Notes: generated by a model not told the origin, from the sequence alone. A stretch of DNA of 64,000 nucleotides from Scleropages formosus (GCF_900964775.1 NC_041830.1:9839501-9903500); one strand, 5' to 3'. Shown: positions 1-13,663, counted from the first letter of the stretch. Numbers and translations are program-made.

Positions 1-96
1 CAGCAGCAACCCAAACCTGCAGCCTGTCAGGCCCCGGTCATGGAGTTTGGCCGTTACGGCACTTTCTGCACTGATGGACCCAAGCGTCAAGTTAAG
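1..96 (+). CDS. Partial exon of an unidentified gene, cut by the window edge
   Basis: One frame is open from base 1 to a good splice donor (AAG|GTAAAA at 96/97). It reads 32 residues rich in Q and P at first, then MEFGRYGTFCTDGPKRQVK. The exon length is an exact multiple of three and the donor is close to consensus, which favours a real internal exon on the plus strand. I do not recognise the protein. No continuing exon could be placed downstream before SNRPD2, which lies on the other strand, so the gene may have a long intron or this may be chance. The opposite strand is also open in one frame but has no convincing splice acceptor. Confidence 0.35.
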
Positions 97-1865
97 GTAA
101 AAAGACTACAATACATGACACAAGGTGATAGGGTAGCACATGGTTTAGAGATCCAAGCTGCCATATCTTGAGAAACATAGCCACAATAAAATAATAATCT
201 CCCAAAGTGCTCAGAATCCAAATCTGTACATTATTCTGGATAACAGCTTCTACCGAGTAAAGACATTATGAAATGTAGGATTGCGCTGGGTATTTCTAAC
301 ACGCAGTTTGTGAAATTTGTTTCTTTTGCAATATGCTTCACTCCAGGATGAGCGTATAACAAAAAAATAAATCAAAAAACAAAAGTTCCCCTTTATCAGT
401 TTTTTTTTAAACGCAAAACGGTGCAAGAGAAGTGACAGGAACACACACGCGCACACACCTCTAACAGGGCGTGCTGCCGCAGTCTCTCGGTACCCAGCTA
501 CACAGCACAGTAACGCTAAATGACAGCCACAGAGATCCTGAGTTCTCTACAGCCCACGGGGAATCCTGAAGATTTGTAGAATGTATAAAGGCAACACAAC
601 TGGTGTGTCTCAGTAGTAGCAGAGATGAGAAATTAAAACTTTGTTAATGCAGAAGGGAGCTGCGCAGACTCACAACAACTTTGCGACGGACAATAATATT
701 TGAGTAAATCACATTTCGGACTGGAATAACACTGGAGTAAATAAATATTTATAGATAGGCTACACGAATAAACAAGAGAGGGAAGAACTAAATAAAAAGA
801 AACAGAACAGAAAGAAAGGTAACGCAGACAAGAAGGGGATAACGGGCCCATTGCCCAGGAGTAAATAATAAAGTGAAAAAGTGGAGCCTCACAGGAACTG
901 CAGAGCATGTTCAGATGTGTTTTGGTTTTAGTTATACTTCTCTGGTCTAAGCCCTGATGCTTAGACTATTTTCAGTAATTTTAAATCTGTGACTTTTTTT
1001 TTTTTTAAAAAAAAGCCCAAGACAAGTGTCTCTGCCAGAACCGAGTCCTGTGTCCACTGAGAACAACCTGATTTGGGTATCCAGGTGTCCACCAGGTGAG
1101 CCGTCGACCAGCTTGCAGCCTGGAGGAGCGCCGTGTGTCCCAGATGAGGTCTAGTCTCGGACCCGAGCGTGGGGGAGTAAAGCCAAGCAACTAGGGATAA
1201 ATCACTTTTCCTCCCATCATCCCACCGTATAACTTAAATACAGTTTTCTTGTTCAGCTGAATAAACATGCTTTGTGCAGGCAAACCTGGGTAGGGTAATA
1301 CTACAGTAAGTACTTCCCTAAATAATAAGGTAATACTGCATTAAATACTTCTATAAATAAGGTAATACTGCACTTCCAGAAGAGCTATAAAAAAGCAAAA
1401 CTACATCAAGTACTTACACGTGCATTTTTTTCCATTTTGGACACTTCATTTACATAATATGTCCAAAGTGAGGTACAATTAATCAAGATGATCATACCGT
1501 TACCTTTTTTCTTTTTTTCTTTTTTTTTTTTTTGCAAGTAATAGGGGGAAAGTACATCTAGAAAGTCTGTTCATAAATTCCACTGATTTTCGGAAATGTA
1601 ACACTAACAGGACAGACCACTACAAATTACGTGCCCCCAATCATAATATATTTTTTTAAGAAAAACAACAAGATAGCGTGAGAAAGCGACTTGTCACTTA
1701 ACCTGTGGTTCGTCTTGGTTTCGATTTCGGAAAATCCGCAAATCAGCGGAAATCATAAGAAACAGGTAGGAAGCGGTGGGGAGAAACGGAGAACAAGCGG
1801 AGCACAGAGAACATTGTTTTAAACAGCTGCAAAGTAAAAAAACGGAGCTCTAATACAAGAGCAAT

Positions 1866-1962
1866 AATAATAATAATAATAATAAGAAGAAGAATAATAG
1901 CAGCAACAGCGGCTCTGACCTACAGTCCGAAACGTGGTGTGTGTGTGTGTGTGTGTGTGTGT
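1866..1962. repeat. Microsatellites (AAT)n and (GT)n
   Basis: An imperfect (AAT)n/(AAG)n run near 1866-1895 is followed by a (GT)n run at about 1937-1962. The open frame rich in Y, S and H-T repeats on the minus strand comes from these repeats and is not a gene. Confidence 0.85.
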
Positions 1963-2100
1963 CAGGAGCTCGGCACACACACGGTTAACCGTTAAGTGGC
2001 GCTCCGGCTCCTCGAGTCGAGCCACCTCTCCGATAAACACACAAAGGGGACAAACAGGGATATGACGGGAGCGCGCAGGGGGAGCGCGCAGGGGAACGAT

Positions 2101-2130
2101 AAATCCTTCAGCTTCTTTTACACTCTTGAG
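2101..2130 (+). repeat. 30-bp sequence repeated in inverted orientation at 6023-6052
   Basis: This block starts AAATCCTTCAGCTTC and ends ACACTCTTGAG, followed by a T run and GTGGT. The same 30 bases, T run and GTGGT occur on the minus strand at 6052-6023, inside the inferred SNRPD2 first exon. The two copies lie 3.9 kb apart. The family is unknown to me. A T run straight after the block resembles a polymerase III stop, but no A and B boxes are visible. Confidence 0.8.
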
Positions 2131-2379
2131 TTTTTTTTGTGGTTTTGTGTGTGTGTGTTCCACATCTGTCTCAGAAGTGCATTCCTGCTGATAAAATATA
2201 TACAAGAATAAATATACAGTGTCACATTAGTGTGACCCCCCCCCCGGCCCGGGTTAAGAAGAAGTGCCTTTTTCTGGTCCACGCGCACACGGACTCGGGG
2301 ATCGGGGTTCGAAGCTCGATACTCCATCTATCGATGATATGTATCCGAAATTATGTCAAAATGGCGAGATGGATACAAA

Positions 2380-2960
2380 GTAAGACGGAGCGCGTGAGCA
2401 GGCGCGCGGAATCACACAACGCACTCAGTCGGTGAAAACGGCGCAAACAAATACGCGGCGGTCCGACACACACCGGTGAGGGCAGAGAGCCCAGTGACAC
2501 CCCCGGACACACGGGATCGACGACCGATCACAGCGGAGGAGGGAAGTTGAACCCGAGTCGAGTGTCAGTGTGACACTGACAGCTCTGGACGGACGCACGC
2601 ACGCAAACCCGCGCGCCCCCGTAGCAGGGGTCAGACAGACAATCACAATGAATGTGATCCAGACTGGGACCCCCCGGGGCAGATCGGATCCCCCGGGGTA
2701 GGTTGGACCCCCCCCCCAACCAGATGCTTACCCCATTGTGAGATGGAGCTCGAGGTCCTCTTGATGATCTCTTCTTTAACTGCTCTGCGTGCAGCGAGAG
2801 CCGCGGGGACGAAGTGACGATGACCGTCGATGACTGATGATGATCGCTGATGACTGATGATGAATGGCGGTGAGGGCTCGATGCGCACATGTGTGTCACC
2901 GCCCCGGGTTATGGGTTCAAGAGCGGCAGGGAGAAGCTGAACCCGGTGGTTTCCTGGACC
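2380..2960 (-). promoter_or_regulatory. CpG-rich promoter-like region with a candidate first exon of an unidentified gene
   Basis: CpG dinucleotides are much denser here than in the flanks. On the minus strand, sequence from about 2870 down to 2732 ends in CACAATGGG|GTAAGC, a strong donor, with an ATG at 2736-2734 just before the splice. This looks like a first exon holding a 5' leader and a start codon, with transcription running left out of the window. No second exon was found, so the gene cannot be named. It could also be an unrelated CpG island. Confidence 0.35.
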
Positions 2961-4790
2961 GGGTGGGAGGAGACGGAGGAGGAGATGATGGGAGGAGCCG
3001 CCACCGTTAACAGTTTACTCTCATTTACCTTCAGTCACGCGTATGGTGCTGGAGCGCCCTGTACACTCCAACCAGTGTAAATCAGTGTACACCAGCCTGT
3101 TTACTCCCAGAGGTCCTGCGTGAAAGAGTTCAGGGCTGGTCACACCTGGGCTCCCAAAGACGGGTTTATTTCTTTTCATTCTTCTTCCCAAAATAAACCG
3201 CACTCTGTCCCACGACCGCGATTTAAAGGGGCAACGCAGTGGGTGGGACCGCTTTTAAAAGGGCAACGCCGCAAGTTAGACTCCGAAGGGGCGAAGTTTG
3301 CTCTTTTACGCTTCTGGGTGCACAGTAATTAGGTATCGTTTCCTACACTGAACTTGTCTTCGCTCAAACAAAATAAAAACGTTCATTTAACTGACTGTTC
3401 TGTTCAGGGACGCAGTGTGTAAAGTGCGGAAGAGGCGAGAAGTCAGAGCTGAAGCGTGAAGTAAAACCGCGTCTTTTCCTGTCTCTCACCCCCTCACGTC
3501 ACACACGCACGCGACTCCGGAGATGCTACTTTTAAGAACCACTGGGTTTTAGGTCAGCTTTTGATTCTCTTTGGTGAACAAGGTGCCTCGTCGTGGACCC
3601 TCAGCAGCAGCTACACTTCATTACGTCGACCAGTCCAGTGAGTGATAAGTCACTCACGGACGGTCTCGTATACGACCTTCTGACTAGTTATGAGCACGTA
3701 TGCTACAGTTTAACTCTAAACACACGTCACAAGATGATACAGAGGCATACATTTTAAGCCAAAATTAACGTTCAAACAATATAATGTGGGTCACAGTACA
3801 CGAACTAACACACTTGATTCCCACCCACCAAGTGAGAACGCGCTCCTTAAAGGGACAGTACGTCATCAAGGTCAAATAAGGGGAAAACAAGAACCCCCTC
3901 AGAATATCCAACACCCACTTTACAAAAATGGAGGGACTTAGTGAGATGGTTACAGATGCATACATTGTACAGTGCAACACTATTTGTTTTCTACAGCAAT
4001 TAGAAGACTTTAGATGAGAGGAGTGATCGCTGGAATTGCTGAGACTTATCACTAATCACTCAGCTTGGTATTTGTGGCGCAGATGTTTCAGTACCAAACA
4101 ATGCATATATATATATATAGTTTGTTGGTGCTTTCTGTTACCACTGTGTTTCATTTATTTACTGCTGTAATGTACAGACAGCAAACATGCTCAAGATGTT
4201 TCTGTTGCAGCCTCTCCTTATGAGATGCTGAAACATCCTAATTAAAAAAATAAAAGTTTTTAAAGAAATTATAAAACCCTAATTGGCAATTCTGAATTCT
4301 TTCAGGGAAAATCAGGCATGAGATTCATTTTTGGAGACCAAATATGAAGTCGATTTCATCAAGTACCATCCACAAGACGGCAGACCATATTAATGCCATT
4401 CTTAACGGTCCTTAATACAATAGTACTCACGGCCCCAATAAATGTTTAAATTAACAGCAATGCCTTAAATATTTAATAGAGCATAGATTACCTGTTAATT
4501 TAACCTTTAATATTAAGGTTAAATGATAATTCTCTTTTTGTTTTACAGGAGATATTGCATTACTGCTGGGAAAAAAAACTTTATGCCATTACTTTCACAC
4601 AAAGATGGGAACTCAAACATTTAACAATCCAAATGTTGACAATAGGAAGACTACGTACAATGATATTTACACATTTTATTACAAAAACAAAGCAAATACA
4701 AATTACATCAACTAGTGAAGACATTCCAAGAGTGAATATTGAAAGGATAACTTCCATTCAATAAAAAAAGCAATCTGCTATATTTGCATG
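2961..4790. other. AT-rich intergenic DNA, no gene seen
   Basis: Mostly unique AT-rich sequence with a short (AT)n run near 4106-4120. No coding exon, SINE head or LTR is recognisable. Sequence from about 4790 to 5079 is probably the SNRPD2 3' UTR and its downstream flank. Confidence 0.55.
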
Positions 4791-4895
4791 GCAAACTCCT
4801 GCAAATGTTTCACTGTTGCTTTTTACATCCTTTTCATTCATAAACTTGACAAAAATAAAATATGCAGAGACTTTAAAGAAAAAAAAAAGCCAGTA
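4790..4895. repeat. Left copy of a ~100-bp direct repeat flanking SNRPD2
   Basis: Matches 6407-6510 in the same orientation. Shared blocks are CTCCTGCAAAT vs TTCCTGCAAAT, CTGTTGCTTTTTACAT, ACAAAAATAAA, and GAGACTTTAAA followed by AGCCAGT. By eye identity is about 85 percent. This copy lies just beyond the SNRPD2 stop codon, in probable 3' UTR. Confidence 0.75.
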
Positions 4896-5079
4896 GTAAA
4901 GAACAGCCTAAAGAGGCAATTCCAGCCCTCTAGGGCTTTGAAAGTCCCTATCAGGAACTGACTGATACCTGAGATACCAGGTAAAATTCTATTAAAGTTC
5001 AAACTACTTAAATGAAAAAAAGGGAACAGGAGCTACCAATTTGGAAAGAAAAGCAGGAGAGAAGCATAGAGGCCAAAAG

Positions 5080-5973
5080 TTATTTCCCTGTGATGAGAGG
5101 GTTCCTCAGAACCACAATAACAGAGTCACCACGCAGGAACATCTTGGAGATGTATCGATCCTTGTTGACTGGCTTGGACTTCTTCTTGCCCTTACCACTT
5201 TTTGGGACCTCCGTCCACATCTCCTTCACATTCTCCAGCACCATGTTGCAGTGCCTGCACTCATTACAAGACAAAAGCAGCAACAACTCATTTTACACAT
5301 AGAACCATTGCACTCAAAGTTGTGTAGAATTGAGCCCAAGTATGCAAAACAGGGCAGAGGCTTCATAACTTAAAATATTGGATCACCACTCCAAGACCAA
5401 TAGTGTCTATTTTTTAGGTTGTCACTGTTATTTTTTCCCCCACCTGTCAAAGGCCTTGACCCGGCCCAACAGTTTCTTATTGTTCCTGCAGTTGATGAGG
5501 ACCTGCGTGTTGTTCTTCACGGACTGGGTGAGCACCGACAGCGGCCCCGTGTTGAACTCCTCCTCCTCCCGCTTTTGCAGCTCCTCTGGGGTCATCTCCG
5601 ACTTGGGCTTGTTCAGCAAACTCCTGTAAAAGACAATAGTGACATGTTAGACATGTCCTGGCAGGTGGTGTCGTTAAGTCATTATATACTTATCTAGGAT
5701 TCAAATACCCTGCCTCAATATTTGCCCTCGATCAATGTTACCCAGTTATATAAATGCTTAATACCACTATTTGCTAAGGTTACAACCATAATATCGTAAC
5801 ATCTCAAGCTAAAATAACGAATGAGTAAACTGAATGTTCGACTCGGTGAAGCGACACCACCACGCACGGCCCGGCACGCTGGTGAGACTTCTCTGATGCT
5901 GAGTGAGACAAACAAAGCACCCACACGCCACGAACAGTACAAAAAGTGATATTTACATCAAGTTCACTTACAT
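5080..5973 (-). CDS. snrpd2: Small nuclear ribonucleoprotein Sm D2
   Basis: Sm D2 is one of seven Sm proteins that form the ring on U1, U2, U4 and U5 snRNA, so it acts in pre-mRNA splicing. Coding exons on the minus strand are the AT of the start codon (5973-5972), 5623-5444, and 5254-5080. Joined, they give 118 residues, the usual length of the vertebrate protein. Exon 2 begins [20 protein letters not shown] and carries the Sm1 motif ([23 protein letters not shown]). Exon 3 starts [20 protein letters not shown], has the lysine-rich loop and ends in the Sm2 motif with VIVVLRNPL. Splice sites are CAT|GTAAGT, CAG|GAGT, ACAG|GTGG and GCAG|GCAC. The initiator ATG is itself split by intron 1 (AT|G). 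The match to the known family is nearly complete, so identity is secure. Confidence 0.96.
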
Positions 5974-6145
5974 GTTTGTTCGGAAACGGTGCAAACAAGA
6001 AGACCACAAAAAAAAAAAAAAACTCAAGAGTGTAAAAGAAGCTGAAGGATTTCTCAAAGCAACGTTTTCCGTGCACAGGAAGCTATATAATATGTTCCGG
6101 GTTATCTGTAAGAGCCTAACGTACAATAACTTCCGGGTTATAACT
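5972..6145 (-). promoter_or_regulatory. snrpd2: SNRPD2 5' leader and proximal promoter
   Basis: Upstream of the split start codon the minus strand holds a T run and the 30-bp block shared with 2101-2130. Further out are two copies of TTCCGGGTTAT on the plus strand (6095-6105 and 6131-6141), the second inside ACTTCCGGG. These fit ETS/GABP sites, common in housekeeping promoters. The transcription start is not determined. Confidence 0.5.
6023..6052 (-). repeat. Inverted copy of the 30-bp block at 2101-2130
   Basis: Read on the minus strand this is identical to 2101-2130 and is likewise followed by a T run (15 T) and GTGGT. It falls in the inferred untranslated first exon of SNRPD2. Confidence 0.8.
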
Positions 6146-6406
6146 CCCTTTGGTTTCATTTTTTTGTAACAGCGTCATCTAGCGGTTAATAATAAGGTTA
6201 AGATCGATTTAGGATTTGTGTTTTAGTGCCGTTAACGTAATTTTAATCGGTACATTTTTCTTCTTTATCATTTTTACACCAAACCTAACTTAGCGACTTC
6301 ATTCCCTCACAGTGAACAAGTTCCCTAAGTTCTGGAAAACGAAGAATCTCGCCGCAATGACTCTTTAGCGAATCATGATTGGTCCCAAATTTTACCTTCA
6401 ACTTGG

Positions 6407-6510
6407 CAACTTCCTGCAAATATTTAACTGTTGCTTTTTACATACGTTTTCATTAGAAACTCCACAAAAATAAATATGCGGAGACTTTAAAAAAAGAAAG
6501 CCAGTGGTGG
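6407..6510. repeat. Right copy of the ~100-bp direct repeat flanking SNRPD2
   Basis: Partner of 4790-4895, same orientation. It lies upstream of SNRPD2, while the left copy lies in the gene's 3' flank. This could be the relic of a tandem duplication or a dispersed repeat. Confidence 0.75.
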
Positions 6511-6799
6511 TAATGATTACCGTAGCAAAAAAAGCTTGAAAATCAAGTGTAAAAAACCACATATGATATTCGTCTCGACAGGATCATGGTGCTGCATGTA
6601 CCTGCAGTAACACAGAATATTTGTTTTACTTATTAAGTGGTCGCTTAGCTGGTGCTTTAACCAAAACACGACTGTTTTTCATCCGTTTATACAACTGGCT
6701 ATATTTACTGCTCGCTGTGATGAACTTTCCAAGGATCCTGTAGCAGTAACAGAGTGGGACTTGAACCAGCGACCTTCAGGCTGCATCCACGACCCTAAT

Positions 6800-7008
6800 T
6801 ACAGGGACAGCTGTTAGCGTAGGGGTTAGAGGTACTGCCGTTGGACCCAAAGGTTGCAGGTTTTCTCTCTGGCTGTAGTACCCTTGAGTAAGGTACTTAC
6901 CCTAAAATTGCTCCAGTAAAATTACCCATGGGTCAATAATTGTAAATACCTTAACACTGTATGTCGCTTTTGTGAAAAGTGTCAGAAAAATGAATGAATG
7001 TAACTTGC
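6800..7008 (+). mobile_element. tRNA-derived SINE (family B), with a partial minus copy at about 6738-6800
   Basis: The head contains GGGGTTAGAGGTACTGCC and a B-box-like GGTTGCAGGTT, followed by GTAGTACCCTTGAGTAAGGT. The tail GTCGCTTTTGTGAAAAGTGTC ends in ATGAATGAATG. The same body recurs more than ten times in the window. A reversed fragment (GACTTGAACCAGCGACCTTC) lies directly before it. Confidence 0.8.
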
Positions 7009-10000
7009 ACACACATTGGATTTTGAAACATCTTTTAAATAAATCAACAGACATAAAACTGTGGAGCCAACTCAATTATAGGAGACCTACAGAGATACCT
7101 AGAGAGAGGAGTTATATTCATTAGAATGTCAAGGACTGGCATGTTTCCGTTGTAAAGAACACCTGACAGGTAGTGCTTTTTAAAACAGGTAAGTTTGTGA
7201 AAGAGACCAAGGGTATTTGATAGGACAAAAAGGAAAAACTGTGGCGCAGCAAGGACAGCAGCTGGAAACTGAAGCTCACAAGCAGTGACAGATGGAGGAG
7301 CTCCAAGGAAAAAGGCTGCAAAACTGAACGCGACTGAGTCTTTACGAACACGGTACACCGAGGGCGACTGAAATCCGGTGTTTATGGTAAAACCGCCGTT
7401 CTTAAGCTGTATCTGGGGCCAGCGGGCAAGAACACACAACTTGGAGTAATGAGTTCAAAACCTGGAGTTCTGAGCTGCAACGGAAATGATATAGTCTGAC
7501 GAGTCGGATTTATTCATTCTGGCGTCATAATGAATTCACGCTACCATGATTACTGTATTCACTGTGCCTAACGATCACTCCGTGTGATCATACAACAGTC
7601 AACGATTATAAAGCCATTTTAAGTGTGCAGGTGAAACAAACACTATATTCATGAAATGTTCCCATATTCCAAGACAATAACACCCCATGCACACTTCTGA
7701 AAGGATTCAGGAGTGGAGCAATGAACCCCAAGATAAAATCAAAAGCCTTCCATGTCTTCCCTGGTCACCAGATCTAAAAGTACACACCTAATCAAAGCAA
7801 GTCTAGTTTTTTATTGACATTATTGTGTTTTTAAGGTGGTTTACCTTACCACTCAGCATCCCTCTCCCTCTAACGTGTGCCTGTCGGTACCAAAGAGGAG
7901 TTATTTAACAGTCAAAGGTGCACCCAGGCCGGTCAGTACACATCTAACTATGCAAATGGGCTTTGCGCAGTGTTTGCATTCAGGCCAGTCGTCTTCCTGC
8001 TCGCATGCAGCCCAGTGCGCTGGAAACCGCTCTTTCTCCCAGTCGCACTGCCCACAGGCAGATCCTAGGCTCCTCCTGGAGAAGGAAAAGAATACAGGCA
8101 TTATTCTGCTCTAATATTCATACATCTTAACGCACACAAATGGCAGGATGAGAAAGTTGTGTTTTCTCCCTTTGTAATACACTTACACATATCTCAACTG
8201 AAACATTTACAGCATTATTGTATCTTGTATCATGTATGTTTCTATATAAATATATATTTATTGTCCTATTGTGTAGGAAGCTCTGAGTTGTTTCTATGTA
8301 GCACCATGGTCCTGGAGGAACATCGTTTCCATTCACTGCGTACTTTACCAGCTGTATATGGTTGAAATGACAATAAAGCCACTGACTTTATTGTACATGC
8401 AGGCTTCCCTCATGAGCTAAGAGCATATTCAAAGGAACAAATTATGCTTAAGGAAAATTCTTGGGAAAAAAGCACCCATTTTTCCACTAAAAACGCACAA
8501 TTCCCGTATTTTTGTTTTTTTTTTTTAAAAATATGAAGAAAATCGAATCAAAACCAAGACGAATATCAGAACTGCTGAGGACACCTTCACATGCAGTTTG
8601 AAGACCCACACGTTCAAAATCACATACACCTACTCACACGTTCATGGTCTTTCCCCCCTTTCATCACTTGTCTTACTATTATCTGCTCTTCATTTTGTTG
8701 TTTCAGTCTATTGTTCTTTAATTTTAGTAATTTTTTAAATGCTAATGTTCATTGTAAACTGCTTGGCATCAAGGTTATAATTAATACATCTTTTTGAAGC
8801 ACTTTGAGAAGCTCCTTCTATAAATAAAATTTGGGTCATTATTCGAACACTGCCTAACGAGTCAATTTTCATATCATTTGTGACAACTAACGAGTATATG
8901 AAATTATAAAGTCATTCATGACATTGCCTTTCAGAAAATTCTATGCATTTTATCACTTCAAATTTTGAACAGATATGCCTTTTCTTTACATTTTCAACCT
9001 CTTTATACACTTTATAACTTTAACTCATATTATTGATGATGGTTACAATTACATGCACAGGTCCAAATTGTCATGAGTGTTTATTTTGTATGGGAAGCCT
9101 GTATATACACATACTGTATATAAAAAAATGTGTGCGTGTACTGATGCTCTGATGTGCTTCATCAAGTGTGTAAGAAAAAACTACCCATTTGCTACAGCCG
9201 TGTCCTCAATGCTTCTCAGTGTTCTTGAGGCTCCATTGGAGCGTTATGGGATGCTGAGTGGATTTGACTGCTGAATGCACCAGGGTCTTTCCGGGCCTTC
9301 CCAGACTGCTGTTGTCCAACCATCCCCCACCCCCATGGGGCTGTGTGCCGCCGTGGGAGTTGACCAGGCAGGCAGATGCGCGTTTGCATACAGTTAGAGC
9401 CACGCCCAACGTCTGCAGCGGGACTATACTGTTCAACAGCCACCTGTCAACCCGAGGACTGGCCATTCTGCTCTCTCTCTAGACAACACCTCACCACTAC
9501 GCCATACAGGGGAAAACACTCCAATAAACAACAATTTTTACTTAATATTCTGCATAGACACCAATTACTTAGCACTCGAGCACTTACTGGGACATTGCAT
9601 CTCCTCCTTGCAGGTCTCGGAGGTTGTAAACAGAGATGGAGGAATGCAGGTGCATGCGCACTAATGCACGCATACAAACACACACACGCAGGTCTCAGCG
9701 CTGTCTGGCTTGTTCCGCACTTGACCTCTATATCATTTGCCTAATGTTGTCTTGGAGAGAAAGCGCTTGTCATGCAAGGAGCAGCACAGTTCAACAGGGC
9801 CATTGGTCATCGGTGATGCTGACAAGCCTGCACAGTGAGACAGAGAAAATCCTGTTATTATTATTATTATTATTATGTACCAGACTCTGGTTTCAGACCA
9901 GTGGTTCAGCACAGGAAAAACTGCTCAGGACGGACTACAGAAATCAAAAACCCAAGGTTTATTCTAATTAGAAGAGTATTTGACGATATTAATCAATGCA

Positions 10001-10684
10001 TCTGCAACTGGGCCCATAGCCCTCCAGAATCCCCTGTACCAAGAGAACATTTTGGAAGAGTATGTCCCTTGTGCAGGTGCATTGTCTTGTGCCGCCCCAA
10101 TCGAAACAGCTGCACAGGAAGTAAACTCACACCCTCTGTACTTAAAGACAGATTATTAAACAAATACGACAGGTGTACACCATATTTTTAATGAGGTTTA
10201 TACTGCAAAAAACACGAAATAATGACTTGGCTACATTTATTCTTTATCTGGAAGTAACCTTTGTCCAGGGACGGCGTTCTCCCTCAGCAGTGTCCGAAGG
10301 CTGAACCTCGGAAAGAATTTTGTGAGCTGTGCGTAACAACACTGCTGGAGAGTCAGTGAGCAAGAGAAAGTAACGAGTTTTTAAATAATAGTCATGAACG
10401 CTTGTCTGAATGTCGAAAGCACCAGTACAAGTCTGAACTCATCACCTCGGGCCAACTGTTGTCTCTATGCTTCAACAAAGCAGCACAGCTCAATACTCAC
10501 CATTTGCTTTAGGGTAAACCCAGAGTACAAAGCAGGAGTAAGGTGGAAAGTTTGTTCTCGCGTTGGGAGGATCTGTATATGCGAGCAACACAGGTGACTC
10601 ACCATCAAAATGAATGAACATAAACACAAATTAACATTCAGTGTATGAAAATTTGCATAAAGATTTTTTCTTTTCAATCTATCC
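7009..10684. other. Gene-poor stretch
   Basis: No exon could be supported. Open frames on the minus strand near 7044-7439 and 7901-8101 have no recognisable motif or convincing splice sites. A (TTA)n run lies near 9856-9875. The part from about 9255 to 9480 is more GC-rich and includes a GCCACGCCC box, but nothing ties it to a gene. Confidence 0.5.
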
Positions 10685-10845
10685 AAAACATTTCTCCAAG
10701 GTGTCTTACAATCTGAAGACTGTACACTAGAGATTTATCATTTTATACAGCAGGATAAGGTTTTTACTGTATCAATTCACTCCAAGTACCTTCCTTTAGC
10801 AACAGTACTAAAGCAGAAGTGGCGACTCGAACACTTCAATTACTT
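10685..10845 (-). mobile_element. Degenerate SINE (family B), minus strand
   Basis: Reads as the reversed family B body: CTCCAAGGTGTCTTACAA, TTTATACAGCAGGATAAGG, TACTGTATCAATTCACTCC and a B-box remnant GCGACTCGAACAC. The outer ends are eroded. Confidence 0.6.
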
Positions 10846-11310
10846 TACCCTGTGGCCTCGAAACATATACTGTAGAATTTAGAACTACAAATATATTCAT
10901 ATGTTGAAACACACAGACCCTTGACTATTGTATATGTATGACCATGCTTCCTTTCTACGTTGTGTAACTGTTGCCAGACGGCTGGTGACGGGGCACCTGC
11001 GTGTTTACAGATGACATGCCAGTGGTCTTGTGGCCTCAAAAGCAACAAGTGAAAGAAAACAGCTGCACAGGGGAGGCACACAAAGGAGCTCCAAGGTCGA
11101 CGGAGGTTGCAGGTCGCCGTAGACGGTAGACCGTGTAAGATCACGGACCCCCGTCCCCATTTGAATAACCTTTATGTGTATCTGGGAGTGACCGAGGGCC
11201 CCCACACAATGGAGTGGGATGATTTTACTAGCAGTTCAGGTTGTGGGCTCTCCTGCAAGCTGCTGTTACTCGAACCGTGCCCTGCGCAATAGGAGCCGGC
11301 TGGGGGGTCC

Positions 11311-11370
11311 ATTTGCATGCGAGGGCTGCCTGAATGAGGGGGCCAGATTCTCACTGCCTGGCATGCAAAC
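11311..11370. promoter_or_regulatory. Inverted pair of POU/octamer-like motifs upstream of OVOL3
   Basis: ATTTGCATGC at 11311-11320 and GCATGCAAAC at 11361-11370 are reverse complements at nine of ten positions and contain the octamer ATTTGCAT and its near-reverse. They lie 290-350 bp before the OVOL3 start codon. POU factors bind such sites; use by OVOL3 is inference. Confidence 0.35.
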
Positions 11371-11663
11371 CAGTGGGGGGGGAGCAGTTAAAGCAGCACA
11401 CAGGTGCGCCCCAGAAGCCCCTCCCCCCGCAGCCTGGTGAGGGAAGAGAAGTGCTAGGGAAATGAGTGCAGTGATTTTTCTTTACCTGTATGGGTTCAGG
11501 GCTGGGCCGTGGGGCTGGGGGTGCACAGGTGATCCAGGTAAGATGACACCCCCTTCATGAGCCGCACACGCAGGAATAAACGGAGAGGCAACTGAATGCG
11601 AGGACAGTTCTGCGGGGGCAGCGGACACGTAAACACTTAAGAGAGCCGAACCGAAGGCCAGCA

Positions 11664-13464
<1,801 letters not shown>

Positions 13465-13503
13465 CATCCAACTATCTGACAACGCCTCTGAACAGCACAC
13501 AGA

Positions 13504-13509
13504 AATAAA
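13504..13509 (+). terminator. ovol3: OVOL3 polyadenylation signal AATAAA
   Basis: AATAAA lies 40 bp after the OVOL3 stop codon, giving a very short 3' UTR. This leaves room for the converging POLR2I transcript. Confidence 0.6.
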
Positions 13510-13663
13510 ACCCAAACAAAGAAAGGCCAAAGAAACTGCCTTGGTTCTCTCTTTTTTATTTCCAGCATGTCACTAAAAATAATAATGTGTACAATACAAA
13601 ATATTAACAATTACCTTAAAATCCAAATTAAAAAAATATAGCAGGTGACAAGGCATATGCGTC

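Larger units (their letters stand above)
97..2380. other. Intergenic or intronic DNA without a recognisable gene
   Basis: AT-rich sequence with short poly(T) tracts near 990 and 1500-1535, an (AAT)n run and a (GT)n run near 1.9 kb. Open frames here are short or built from simple repeats. I see no domain, RNA gene or transposon terminus in it. Confidence 0.6.

Noticed and set aside
1819-2205. 128-residue open frame
   Set aside because: Built from (AAT)n and (GT)n repeats and overlapped by frames on the other strand.
7044-7439. 131-residue minus-strand frame
   Set aside because: No recognisable motif, no Kozak or splice support, AT-rich end.
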